In this document: one piece after another, positions 28,332 through 36,102 of the stretch
Numbering within the stretch: the first letter of the stretch is position 1
Layout: each line of letters begins with the position of its first letter
NCBI GenBank assembly: GCA_016177805.1
Contig: JACOUN010000051.1
Coordinates: 1 to 64,000, forward strand
DNA length: 64,000 nucleotides
DNA from: Rhodocyclales bacterium
GTDB taxonomy: Bacteria; Pseudomonadota; Gammaproteobacteria; Burkholderiales; Rhodocyclaceae
Direction: 5' to 3'
Program-made: the position numbers and the translations under genes
Notes under the pieces: model-generated
Databases searched by the model: none
What the model was told of the DNA's origin: nothing
Seen by the model: only the letters and a program-made list of their open reading frames with translations

Positions 28332-29387
28332 TTACCGCAGTGACGCGTTGAGTGCTTCCAGCGCCTTGGCGCCGGGGCACAGGTAGGCGTCGCCGAGCTG
28401 GTTGAGGGGCTTGTCCACGGTGTTGAGGTGGCCGTGCATGTCCTGGGTACCGTCGCCGACGTACAGCAGGCCGGTGACGATCTCGCCCAGGGCCTGGCGT
28501 CCCTGCAGGTAGTTGAGCGCGCCGATGCGGTCGGACGGGTCGTAGTCCTCGGCCAGCTTGCGCAGGTGCAGGATGGAGCCGTCGTGCTGCACGATGCGGC
28601 GCAGCGAGCCGGGTGGGTAGGTGGTTTCGATCTTGTCGCGCGGCAGGATGACTTCGACGCGGTTGACCGCTTCGTTGTGTTCGCGCACGTAGTCGTAGCT
28701 GCGGGTCGAGCCGGCGTGGTTGTTGAAGGTCACGCACGGGCTGATGACGTCGATGAAGGCCGGGCCGCAGTGGCGCAGCGCGGCCTTGATGAGCGGCACC
28801 AGTTGTTCCTTGTCGCCGGAGAAGCTGCGCGCGACAAAGGTGGCGCCCAGTTGCAGCGCGAGCGCGACCAGGTCGATGGGGCTGTCGTTGTTCACCACGC
28901 CGCGCTTGCTCTTGGAACCTTTGTCCGCGGTGGCCGAGAACTGGCCCTTGGTCAGTCCATACACGCCATTGTTCTCGACGATGTAGGTCATGTTGACGCC
29001 GCGCCGCATGGCGTGGGCGAACTGGCCGATGCCGATGGAGGCCGAGTCGCCGTCGCCCGACACGCCGAGGTAGATCAACTCGCGGTTGGCCAGCGCCGCG
29101 CCGGTCAGCACCGACGGCATGCGCCCGTGCACGCTGTTGAAGCCGTGCGAGTTGCCGAGGAAGTAGTCCGGCGTCTTGCTTGAACAGCCGATGCCCGAGA
29201 GCTTGGCGACCCGGTGCGGTTCGATGTCCAGGTCGTAGCACGCCTGCACCACGGCGGCGCTGATCGAGTCATGGCCGCAGCCGGCGCACAGGGTGGAGAT
29301 TGCGCCTTCGTAGTCGCGGCGCGTGTAGCCGAGCGCATTGCGTGGCGCGTTGGCGGTGAGGAGTCGGGGTTTGGCGAGATAGGTCAT
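28332..29387 (-). CDS. korB: 2-oxoacid:acceptor oxidoreductase, beta (TPP) subunit, KorB-like
   Basis: A 351-aa thiamine-diphosphate subunit. The N-terminal CAGCGHDSI and GIGCSSKTPDYF supply cysteines of the family's iron-sulfur site. The TPP motif GDGDSASIGIGQFAHAMRR and NNGVYGLTKGQFS follow. With KorA it oxidatively decarboxylates a 2-oxoacid, probably 2-oxoglutarate, to an acyl-CoA with low-potential electrons. Its ATG overlaps the korA stop (29384-29387). Substrate is inferred from the operon's similarity to the KGOR of Thauera aromatica. Confidence 0.87.
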   Translation of the reverse strand: MTYLAKPRLLTANAPRNALGYTRRDYEGAISTLCAGCGHDSISAAVVQACYDLDIEPHRVAKLSGIGCSSKTPDYFLGNSHGFNSVHGRMPSVLTGAALANRELIYLGVSGDGDSASIGIGQFAHAMRRGVNMTYIVENNGVYGLTKGQFSATADKGSKSKRGVVNNDSPIDLVALALQLGATFVARSFSGDKEQLVPLIKAALRHCGPAFIDVISPCVTFNNHAGSTRSYDYVREHNEAVNRVEVILPRDKIETTYPPGSLRRIVQHDGSILHLRKLAEDYDPSDRIGALNYLQGRQALGEIVTGLLYVGDGTQDMHGHLNTVDKPLNQLGDAYLCPGAKALEALNASLR

Positions 29388-31243
29388 GGCGCCACCTTGC
29401 GCTTGGCTTGGTCGATGGGGCTGATCTTGTGCTCGGAGACCGCGTCGGCGATCTTCTTGCTGATGAAGCGCGCGGTGATCGGCGAGCCGTCGTAGTGGAG
29501 CACGCGCACCAGGCGCTTCGGATCGATTTCGCCTTCGTTGATGAGCATGGAACGCAGTTGCGCGCTCTCGTTCTGTTCAACCACGAACACGTAATCGTGG
29601 TCCGCGATGAACTGCATGATGTCGTCACAGAAGGGGAAGCCACGCACGCGCAGGGTGTTGACATGCACGCCCTGGGCTTCGAGCAGTGCCATGGCTTCGG
29701 CCATGGCGGGGCTGGTCGAGCCGTAGTAGATCGCGCCGATGCGCGTCGGCTGCGCGGCGTTGTGCAGCACCGGCGCCGGCACCAGCGACTTGGCGGTGTC
29801 GAACTTGCGCCGCAACCGCTCCATGTTGTAGACGTAGTCGGCGCCGGTTTCGGAGTACTTGGCGTAGGCGTTGCGGGTGGTGCCGCGCGTGAAGTAGGCA
29901 CCCTTGGTCGGGTGGGTGCCGGGGATGGTGCGGTACGCGATGCCGTCGCCGTCGACGTCCAGGTAACGGCCGAAGTTTTTGCCCGCTTCGAGATCTTCGT
30001 AGCTCATGAGCTTGCCGCGATCGTAGCGGCGCTCGTCGTCCCAGTCGAAGGGCGCGCACAGGCCTTCGTTCATGCCGATGTCGAGATCCAGCATGACGAA
30101 GACCGGGGTCTGCAGGCGTTCGGCCAGGTCGAACGCCTGCGCGCCCATGGTGAAGCACTCGTAGGCGTCTTCCGGAAACAGCAGCACGTGACGGGTGTCG
30201 CCGTGCGAGGCATAGGCGCAGGCGAGCAGGTCGGATTGCTGGGTGCGGGTCGGCATGCCGGTCGACGGACTGCCGCGCTGCACGTCGAAAATGACCGCCG
30301 GGATTTCGGCGAAATAGGCCAGACCGAAGAACTCCTGCATCAGTGAAATGCCGGGCCCGGAGGTGGCGGTGAACGCGCGCGCGCCGTTCCAGCCGGCGCC
30401 GATGACCATCCCGATCGAGGCCAGTTCGTCCTCGGCCTGCACGATGGCGTAGCGCCCGCGTCCGTTGTCCGGATCGGTGCGGTACTTGCGGCAGTAGCTG
30501 GAGAAGGCCTCGATCACCGATGTCGATGGGGTGATCGGGTACCAGCCCGCCACGGTGGCGCCGCCATACACGGCCCCCAGGCCGCAAGCGCTGTTGCCAT
30601 CGATGAAGATGCGATCGCCCACCTTGTCGGAGCGCTCGACGCGCAGGCCAATGGGACAGGGCAGGTGCTGCCTGGCGTAGTCGTAGCCGATACGCAGCGC
30701 GTTGATGTTGGCATCGATGAGCTTGTCCTTGCCCCGGTAGCGATCGGTGATCAGTGTCGCTGTCGCGTCGAACTCCATGTCCAGCAGCGCCACCAGCGCG
30801 CCGACGTACATGACGTTCTTGAACAACTGGCGCTGGCGCGCGTCGGTGTATTCCTGGTTGCACATCGCGGTCAGCGGGACGCCCAGCACCGTGATGTCGT
30901 CGCGGAACTTCGAGCGCGGCATGGCCTTGCTCGAATCGTAGAACAGGTAGCCGCCCGGATCGATGGCGGCCACGTCGCGATCCCAGGTCTGCGGGTTCAT
31001 GGCGACCATCATGTCGCAGCCGCCACGCGTGCCGAGCCAGCCCTGGCCCGAGACGCGTGCCTCGTACCAGGTCGGCAGTCCCTGGATGTTGGACGGGAAG
31101 ACGTTGCGCGGCGCCACCGGCACGCCCATGCGCATGATCGCGCGCGAGAACAGTTCGTTGGCCGAAGCCGAGCCCGAACCGTTGACGTTGGCGAACTTGA
31201 TGACGAATTCGTTGCAACTCTGTATGGCTTGTACGGCACTCAT
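29384..31243 (-). CDS. korA: 2-oxoacid:acceptor oxidoreductase, fused gamma-alpha subunit, KorA-like
   Basis: A 619-aa protein. The N-terminal gamma domain (about 1-190) shows ANVNGSGSASANELFSRAI. The alpha pyrimidine-binding domain shows IDGNSACGLGAVYGG and GWYPITPSTSV. A C-terminal domain carries YGSTSPAMAEAM. ATG 31243 overlaps the stop of the flavoprotein gene (31240-31243). The three genes thus form a tightly coupled set with start-stop overlaps at both joints. It is cytoplasmic. Confidence 0.88.
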   Translation of the reverse strand: MSAVQAIQSCNEFVIKFANVNGSGSASANELFSRAIMRMGVPVAPRNVFPSNIQGLPTWYEARVSGQGWLGTRGGCDMMVAMNPQTWDRDVAAIDPGGYLFYDSSKAMPRSKFRDDITVLGVPLTAMCNQEYTDARQRQLFKNVMYVGALVALLDMEFDATATLITDRYRGKDKLIDANINALRIGYDYARQHLPCPIGLRVERSDKVGDRIFIDGNSACGLGAVYGGATVAGWYPITPSTSVIEAFSSYCRKYRTDPDNGRGRYAIVQAEDELASIGMVIGAGWNGARAFTATSGPGISLMQEFFGLAYFAEIPAVIFDVQRGSPSTGMPTRTQQSDLLACAYASHGDTRHVLLFPEDAYECFTMGAQAFDLAERLQTPVFVMLDLDIGMNEGLCAPFDWDDERRYDRGKLMSYEDLEAGKNFGRYLDVDGDGIAYRTIPGTHPTKGAYFTRGTTRNAYAKYSETGADYVYNMERLRRKFDTAKSLVPAPVLHNAAQPTRIGAIYYGSTSPAMAEAMALLEAQGVHVNTLRVRGFPFCDDIMQFIADHDYVFVVEQNESAQLRSMLINEGEIDPKRLVRVLHYDGSPITARFISKKIADAVSEHKISPIDQAKRKVAP

Positions 31244-33027
31244 GTTCTCGGCGCCTCCGCCCCGGCTTGGGCTGTGTTCAAGAGGAATTTCTGCATGTCC
31301 CAGGCGCCCGTCGGGCAGCGCTCGGCGCACATGCCGCAATGCAGGCAGACGTTCTCGTCCTTGACCATGATGCGTTTGGTCTTGAGTCCGTCGGCCACGT
31401 ACAGCGCCTGGTCGGTGTTGCGCGCGGGGGACTTGAGCCGCCCGCGCAGGTCGGCTTCTTCGCCGTCAGCGGTGAACGTGATGCACTCGGTGGGGCAGAT
31501 GTCCACACAGGCGTCGCATTCGATGCACAGCTTGGGCGTGAACACCGTCTGCACGTCACAGTTGAGGCAGCGCTCGGTCTCGGCACAGGCCAGCCTGGGG
31601 TCGAAGCCCAGTTCGTATTCGATCTTGATGTTCTTCAGCGCGTCTTCCAGCGCCTTGACCGGCATCTTCTTGCGCGCTTCTTCCGAGATCTGGTTGTCGT
31701 AGCACCACTCGTGTATGCCCATCTTCTGGCTGACGAGATTCACGGTCGGGGGCGGGCGGCTGAGCAACGGGCGGCCACGGCACAGGCGGTCGATGGAAAT
31801 CGCCGCCTCGTGGCCCTGCGCCACCGCGGTGATGATGTTCTTCGGGCCGAAGGCCGCGTCACCGCCGAAGAACACAGTCGGCAGACTGGACTGCAGCGTC
31901 ACGGGGTCGAGTACCGGCAGGCCCCACCGGTCGAATTCCAGGCCGACGTCGCGCTCGATCCACGGAAAGGCGTTTTCCTGGCCGATCGCGATCAGCACCT
32001 CGTCGCACTCCATGGTCAGGTCCGGCTCGCCGGTGGGCACGAGCTTGCGCCGCCCCGCCTCGTCGTACTCGGCGCGCACCTTCTCGAAGCGCATGCCGGT
32101 CAGGCGGCCGTTGTCGTGGAGGAATTCCTTCTGCACCAGGTAGTTGTGGATGGGTATGCCCTCGTGCAGCGCGTCTTCCTTTTCCCAGGGCGAGGCTTTC
32201 ATCTCGTCGAAGCCGCTGCGCACCACCACTCGCACCTCCTCGCCGCCGAGGCGGCGCGCCGAGCGGCAACAGTCCATCGCGGTGTTGCCCCCGCCCAGCA
32301 CGATCACGCGCTTGCCGATGCGCTCGATGTGGCCGAAGGCGACGCTGGACAGCCAGTCGATGCCGACGTGGATGTGGGCATCGGCTTCCTTGCGGCCCGG
32401 CAGATCGGCGTCGCGCCCGCGCGGGGCGCCGGTGCCGACGAAGACCGCGTCCCACCCCTCGGCGAGCAATTCGCGCAGGCTACCGACCCAGCGGTCCTGG
32501 ACCATGTTGACCCCGAGTGCTTCGATGTAGCCGCACTCTTCGTCGATGACGGTGTCGGGCAAGCGGAACTTGGGGATCTGGCTGCGCATCATGCCGCCGT
32601 TGGTCTTGCCGTTGTCGAACACGGTGACTTCATAGCCGAGCACCGCGAGATCGCGCGCGACCGTGAGCGAGGCCGGACCGCCGCCGACGCAGGCAATGCG
32701 CTTGCCGTTGCGCTGCCGGGGGGGCTTTGGCAGGCGGTCGTGGATGTCTTCCTTGAAGTCGGCCGCGACGCGCTTGAGACGGCAGATTGCCACCGGCTCT
32801 TCGTCGACGCGACCGCGTCTACAGGCGGGCTCACAGGGGCGGTCGCAGACGCGGCCAAGAATGCCGGGGAATACATTGGAGCGCCAGTTGATCATGTAGG
32901 CTTCGCCGAACTGGCCGGCCGCGATCTGGCGGATGTATTCCGGGACGGGGGTGTGGGCGGGGCACGCCCACTGGCAATCCACGACCTTGTGAAAATAGTC
33001 GGGGATATGTGTATCGGTGGGCTTCAA
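31240..33027 (-). CDS. korC: GltD-like FAD/NAD(P) oxidoreductase with ferredoxin domains, third subunit of the Kor complex
   Basis: A 595-aa protein. The N-terminal cysteine region of the glutamate-synthase beta type is CQWACPAHTPVPEYI, then VCDRPCEPACRRGRV. The FAD site is CVGGGPASLTVARDLAVLG and the NAD(P) site is VLGGGNTAMDCCRSARRLG. Two C-terminal 4Fe-4S motifs follow (CIECDACVDICPTECI and CLHCGMCAERCP). It would pass electrons between the KorAB iron-sulfur/TPP site and NAD(P) or ferredoxin. The start is TTG 33027; no better upstream ATG exists in frame. In anaerobic aromatic degraders such a complex supplies low-potential electrons; the use here is inferred. Confidence 0.85.
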   Translation of the reverse strand: MKPTDTHIPDYFHKVVDCQWACPAHTPVPEYIRQIAAGQFGEAYMINWRSNVFPGILGRVCDRPCEPACRRGRVDEEPVAICRLKRVAADFKEDIHDRLPKPPRQRNGKRIACVGGGPASLTVARDLAVLGYEVTVFDNGKTNGGMMRSQIPKFRLPDTVIDEECGYIEALGVNMVQDRWVGSLRELLAEGWDAVFVGTGAPRGRDADLPGRKEADAHIHVGIDWLSSVAFGHIERIGKRVIVLGGGNTAMDCCRSARRLGGEEVRVVVRSGFDEMKASPWEKEDALHEGIPIHNYLVQKEFLHDNGRLTGMRFEKVRAEYDEAGRRKLVPTGEPDLTMECDEVLIAIGQENAFPWIERDVGLEFDRWGLPVLDPVTLQSSLPTVFFGGDAAFGPKNIITAVAQGHEAAISIDRLCRGRPLLSRPPPTVNLVSQKMGIHEWCYDNQISEEARKKMPVKALEDALKNIKIEYELGFDPRLACAETERCLNCDVQTVFTPKLCIECDACVDICPTECITFTADGEEADLRGRLKSPARNTDQALYVADGLKTKRIMVKDENVCLHCGMCAERCPTGAWDMQKFLLNTAQAGAEAPRT

Positions 33028-33206
33028 TCGCGTGTTTCCTGACAGAGTTATGTAGGACGCAGATGCTCAATGGCGCTCGGTGAGTCTATCATTAGCCACT
33101 TGAATGTGTAACAACAGATAGTTCGAGATACAGCTTCTCGCGCCCGTTCCGGGCGTCGTCAAGACTGGTTTACTCTTTTGCCACCTCTACTTCCGGGTAC
33201 AACTTC

Positions 33207-33923
33207 ATGACCTTGCGCGCGCTGATTTTCGATGTTGACGGCACCCTGGCGAACACCGAGCGTGATGGACACCGTCCGGCTTTCAACGCTGCGTTTGCCG
33301 AAGTGGGTCTTCCGTGGCACTGGGACGAGGCGTTTTACGGCAGTCTGCTCGGTATCGCCGGCGGCCGTGAACGGATACGCCACTATGCGGAGCAATACGA
33401 CCGCGCCACCGTCGAGCGCCCTGATTTCGAGGCTTTGCTCGAACGCATCCACGAGATCAAGACCGAGAACTACCAGCGTCTGCTCGGTGCCGGTGCGATA
33501 CCGTTGCGTGCCGATCTGGGGCAGATCATCTGTGAGGCGCGCACCGAGGATCTGCGCCTGGCCATCGCGTCCAGCTCCAAGCGGGAGAACGTGGTGGGGT
33601 TGCTCAGGGCCAACCTTGGTCCCGAGGCCGACACCTGGTTCGATGTGATTGCGACCGGCGACAAGGTCGCGGCCAAGAAACCCGCGCCCGACATCTATCA
33701 ATGGACGCTGGATGCACTGGGGCTGCCCGCTGACGACTGTCTGGCGGTGGAGGATTCGGCGCACGGCCTGGCGGCATGCCTTGCGGCCGGCATTCCGACC
33801 GTGATCACGGTCAGCGACTACACCGCCCACGAATCGTTCGAGGGCGCGCGCATGGTGTTGCCGCCGGGCGCCAGCATGTCGCTGGAGGAGCTGCGGCTAT
33901 GGCACGCGACCGCCGGTAGCTGA
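33207..33923 (+). CDS. HAD-superfamily hydrolase, CbbY/beta-phosphoglucomutase-like
   Basis: A 238-aa cytoplasmic phosphatase. Motif I is FDVDGTLANTE with nucleophile Asp, motif II is IASSSKRENV, the motif III Lys lies in KKPAPDIYQW, and motif IV is VEDSAHGL. The helical cap lies between about residues 20 and 90. The CbbY resemblance does not by itself imply a Calvin cycle; no Rubisco gene is in the window. Its last 27 bases overlap the converging channel gene. Confidence 0.85.
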   Translation: MTLRALIFDVDGTLANTERDGHRPAFNAAFAEVGLPWHWDEAFYGSLLGIAGGRERIRHYAEQYDRATVERPDFEALLERIHEIKTENYQRLLGAGAIPLRADLGQIICEARTEDLRLAIASSSKRENVVGLLRANLGPEADTWFDVIATGDKVAAKKPAPDIYQWTLDALGLPADDCLAVEDSAHGLAACLAAGIPTVITVSDYTAHESFEGARMVLPPGASMSLEELRLWHATAGS

Positions 33924-35423
33924 CCCCTCGGCCGGCCGGGTGCCGTCGGCGGTATCCGGCGGTGGCGGCGCGGCGGATTCGGTGGTGGCTGCGGTAGGCA
34001 GCTCGTTGGGCGCACTTTCTGCCGCGTCGTCAGTCGTGGCCGCCTGGGTGGCTTGCTGGCGCGCGTGCGTTTCCTTGATCACATCGGTCTGGACCTTGCG
34101 CAAGGTGGCGTAGGCGAGGGCGTGGTAGATCTGCACCGGACACACGGACTTCGACAATCCGTGGGCGATGACGGCGGTGGCCATCAGCGGCAGCAGCATC
34201 TGGTGGTTGGCGGTCATTTCCATCACGATCACGAGCGAGGTGATCGGTGTCTGCGTCATGCCGGCGAGAAAACCGACCATCCCCAGCGTCAGCACCGCCG
34301 CGCTTTGCTCGGGCGGCAGAAAGAACGCGAGATCGGCCCCCAGCCCCGCGCCCACCGCGAGTGCCGGGGCGAATATTCCGCCCGGAATGCGGCTCAGGAA
34401 GGCGACCCAGATCACGGCCATCTTGGCGAACAGGAAATAGAAGGGCAGTTGCGATACGCCTTCGAGCGCGGCCTTGGTTTCGCCGTAGCCGGTGCCGTAG
34501 GTCAGGCCTCCGGTGAATAGCCCGATCAGGGCCGTCACCAGGCCACAGGCGGCGGCGAAAACGATGGGGCGGTTGTTCGACAGTTCCCCGAGCCGGCCAG
34601 GCAGGCCACGTGACGAGGCGATCAACAGGCGACTGAAGATGCCGCCGAGCAGTCCCCCGACGGTGCCGCAGAGCAGTACCGGCCATATTCCGGAAGGCCA
34701 CGCCAGCGCGGCCGGCGTTCGTCCGAAATAGGTGTACTGGCCGAGAACGGCGAGCGACATCAGGCCGGCGAAGATCACCGCGATGAGGGTGGTGCTGTTG
34801 GCCTGGAAGGCGCGGTGGCGGCACATCTCCTCGATGGCGAACATGATTCCGCCCAGCGGCGTGTTGAATGCCGCCGCGATGCCGGCGCCGCTGCCCGCGA
34901 CGATCAGGTCGCGGCTCGACGCCATGCGATCGCGCTTGCGCCGGGTGAGCATGTGCATGACGGCCGCGCCGACCTGGACCGATGGTCCCTCGCGCCCGAT
35001 CGATGCGCCGGCGAGCAGGCCGCCCAGGGTCAGGAAGATCTTCATGATCGCGATGCGCAGCGACAGGAGCTTGCGGCGTATCCTGCTGTCATCGTTGAGC
35101 GATGCGGCGATGGCCTGCGGTATGCCGCTGCCTTGGGTGGCGGGAAAGAACGACTGCGCGACCCACGCCATTGCGGCGAATCCGGCCGGCGCCACCAGCA
35201 GGGTCAGCCACGGCATCTGCCGCATCAACTGGCTGTGCGTGTCGATCGCGACTTCGGCGCCGATGGCGAACAGGATGGCCAGCAGCCCCGCGAGCAGGGC
35301 GGCACCGACCAGCAGCATGCGTTTTCGCCAGCGCCGCAGCGACAGCCATGGCAGGGCATAGCGTCTGCCCCCCCGGCGTACGTGTCTGAAGGCGGCCCCA
35401 GGGGATAGTTTTTCCTTGCTCAT
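33897..35423 (-). CDS. ClC-family chloride channel/transporter
   Basis: A 508-aa membrane protein. The selectivity motifs are GSGIPQ (about residue 98), GREGPSVQ (about 143) and GGIFAPALAVGAG (about 350). The E of GREGP is the gating glutamate and supports H+/Cl- exchange. The C-terminal tail is long, Ala/Pro/Thr-rich and without visible CBS domains. It converges on the HAD gene with 27 bp of overlap. ATG 35423 gives MSKEKLSPG. Confidence 0.88.
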   Translation of the reverse strand: MSKEKLSPGAAFRHVRRGGRRYALPWLSLRRWRKRMLLVGAALLAGLLAILFAIGAEVAIDTHSQLMRQMPWLTLLVAPAGFAAMAWVAQSFFPATQGSGIPQAIAASLNDDSRIRRKLLSLRIAIMKIFLTLGGLLAGASIGREGPSVQVGAAVMHMLTRRKRDRMASSRDLIVAGSGAGIAAAFNTPLGGIMFAIEEMCRHRAFQANSTTLIAVIFAGLMSLAVLGQYTYFGRTPAALAWPSGIWPVLLCGTVGGLLGGIFSRLLIASSRGLPGRLGELSNNRPIVFAAACGLVTALIGLFTGGLTYGTGYGETKAALEGVSQLPFYFLFAKMAVIWVAFLSRIPGGIFAPALAVGAGLGADLAFFLPPEQSAAVLTLGMVGFLAGMTQTPITSLVIVMEMTANHQMLLPLMATAVIAHGLSKSVCPVQIYHALAYATLRKVQTDVIKETHARQQATQAATTDDAAESAPNELPTAATTESAAPPPPDTADGTRPAEGSATGGRVP

Positions 35424-35571
35424 GAAGCAAAAATGCCTGTGCTGGATTGTTGTGCGCGGTTGGGAATTCGATGCGCAACGCGTTGTGCTACGCGGATCGA
35501 CGATATTTCGATACGATACGCCACATCATCACTTCTGTTTGTCCAATTGTTTCTTCCGGAGCCCTGAATCA

Positions 35572-36087
35572 ATGCCGCGCAAGCCATCCACGACGACCGG
35601 GAACTTACCGAAATCCCAGTCGCCCGCAACCCCGTTGTCGGTTCTGCAACGTTTTCGTGTACTGATCAGGACGGCGCAGCGACATTCGCAGTGGATAGAG
35701 CGCCAGAGCGGCGTGACCGGCGCGCAGTTGTGGGCGCTGCAGGAGTTGCTTGAACAGCCGGGGCTGCGGGTGGGAGAGCTGGCCAATCTGATGGCGTTGC
35801 ACCAGTCCACGGCCTCGAACATGATAGACAAGCTGGAGTCGGCCGGCCTGATGCGCAAGGAGCGCAACAACGCCGATCAGCGCGTGGTGCGCCTGTACCT
35901 GACCGACAGTGGCACCGAACTGCTCGCGAATGCACCGTCGCCCGCGCGGGGCGTGCTGCCCGAGGCCTTGCGGCTGTTGCCGGGCGACAGCCTGACGCAG
36001 TTGCAGGGCGATCTGGACGTGTTGCTGCGCCAGATCAAGAACATGGACGAAGGCTTCGGTATGCAGCCGCTGCCGTTTACCGAGTAA
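35572..36087 (+). CDS. MarR-family transcriptional regulator
   Basis: A 171-aa winged-helix regulator. The helix-turn-helix reads LRVGELANLMALHQSTASNMIDKLESAGLM. The wing reads RKERNNADQRVVRLYLTDSGTELL. GGAG lies 11 bases before ATG 35572; the longer frame upstream is not family-like. It is divergent from the ClC gene (148 bp apart) and may control it. The ligand is unknown. Confidence 0.88.
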   Translation: MPRKPSTTTGNLPKSQSPATPLSVLQRFRVLIRTAQRHSQWIERQSGVTGAQLWALQELLEQPGLRVGELANLMALHQSTASNMIDKLESAGLMRKERNNADQRVVRLYLTDSGTELLANAPSPARGVLPEALRLLPGDSLTQLQGDLDVLLRQIKNMDEGFGMQPLPFTE

Positions 36088-36102
36088 CCCCGGCCCGCCG
36101 CT

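Noticed and set aside
31267-33042. 591-codon plus-strand open frame
   Set aside because: It is exactly antisense to the FAD/4Fe-4S flavoprotein gene, whose motifs are unmistakable.
33207-33923. CbbY as a sign of a Calvin-cycle operon
   Set aside because: The HAD motifs are general and no Rubisco or phosphoribulokinase gene is near.
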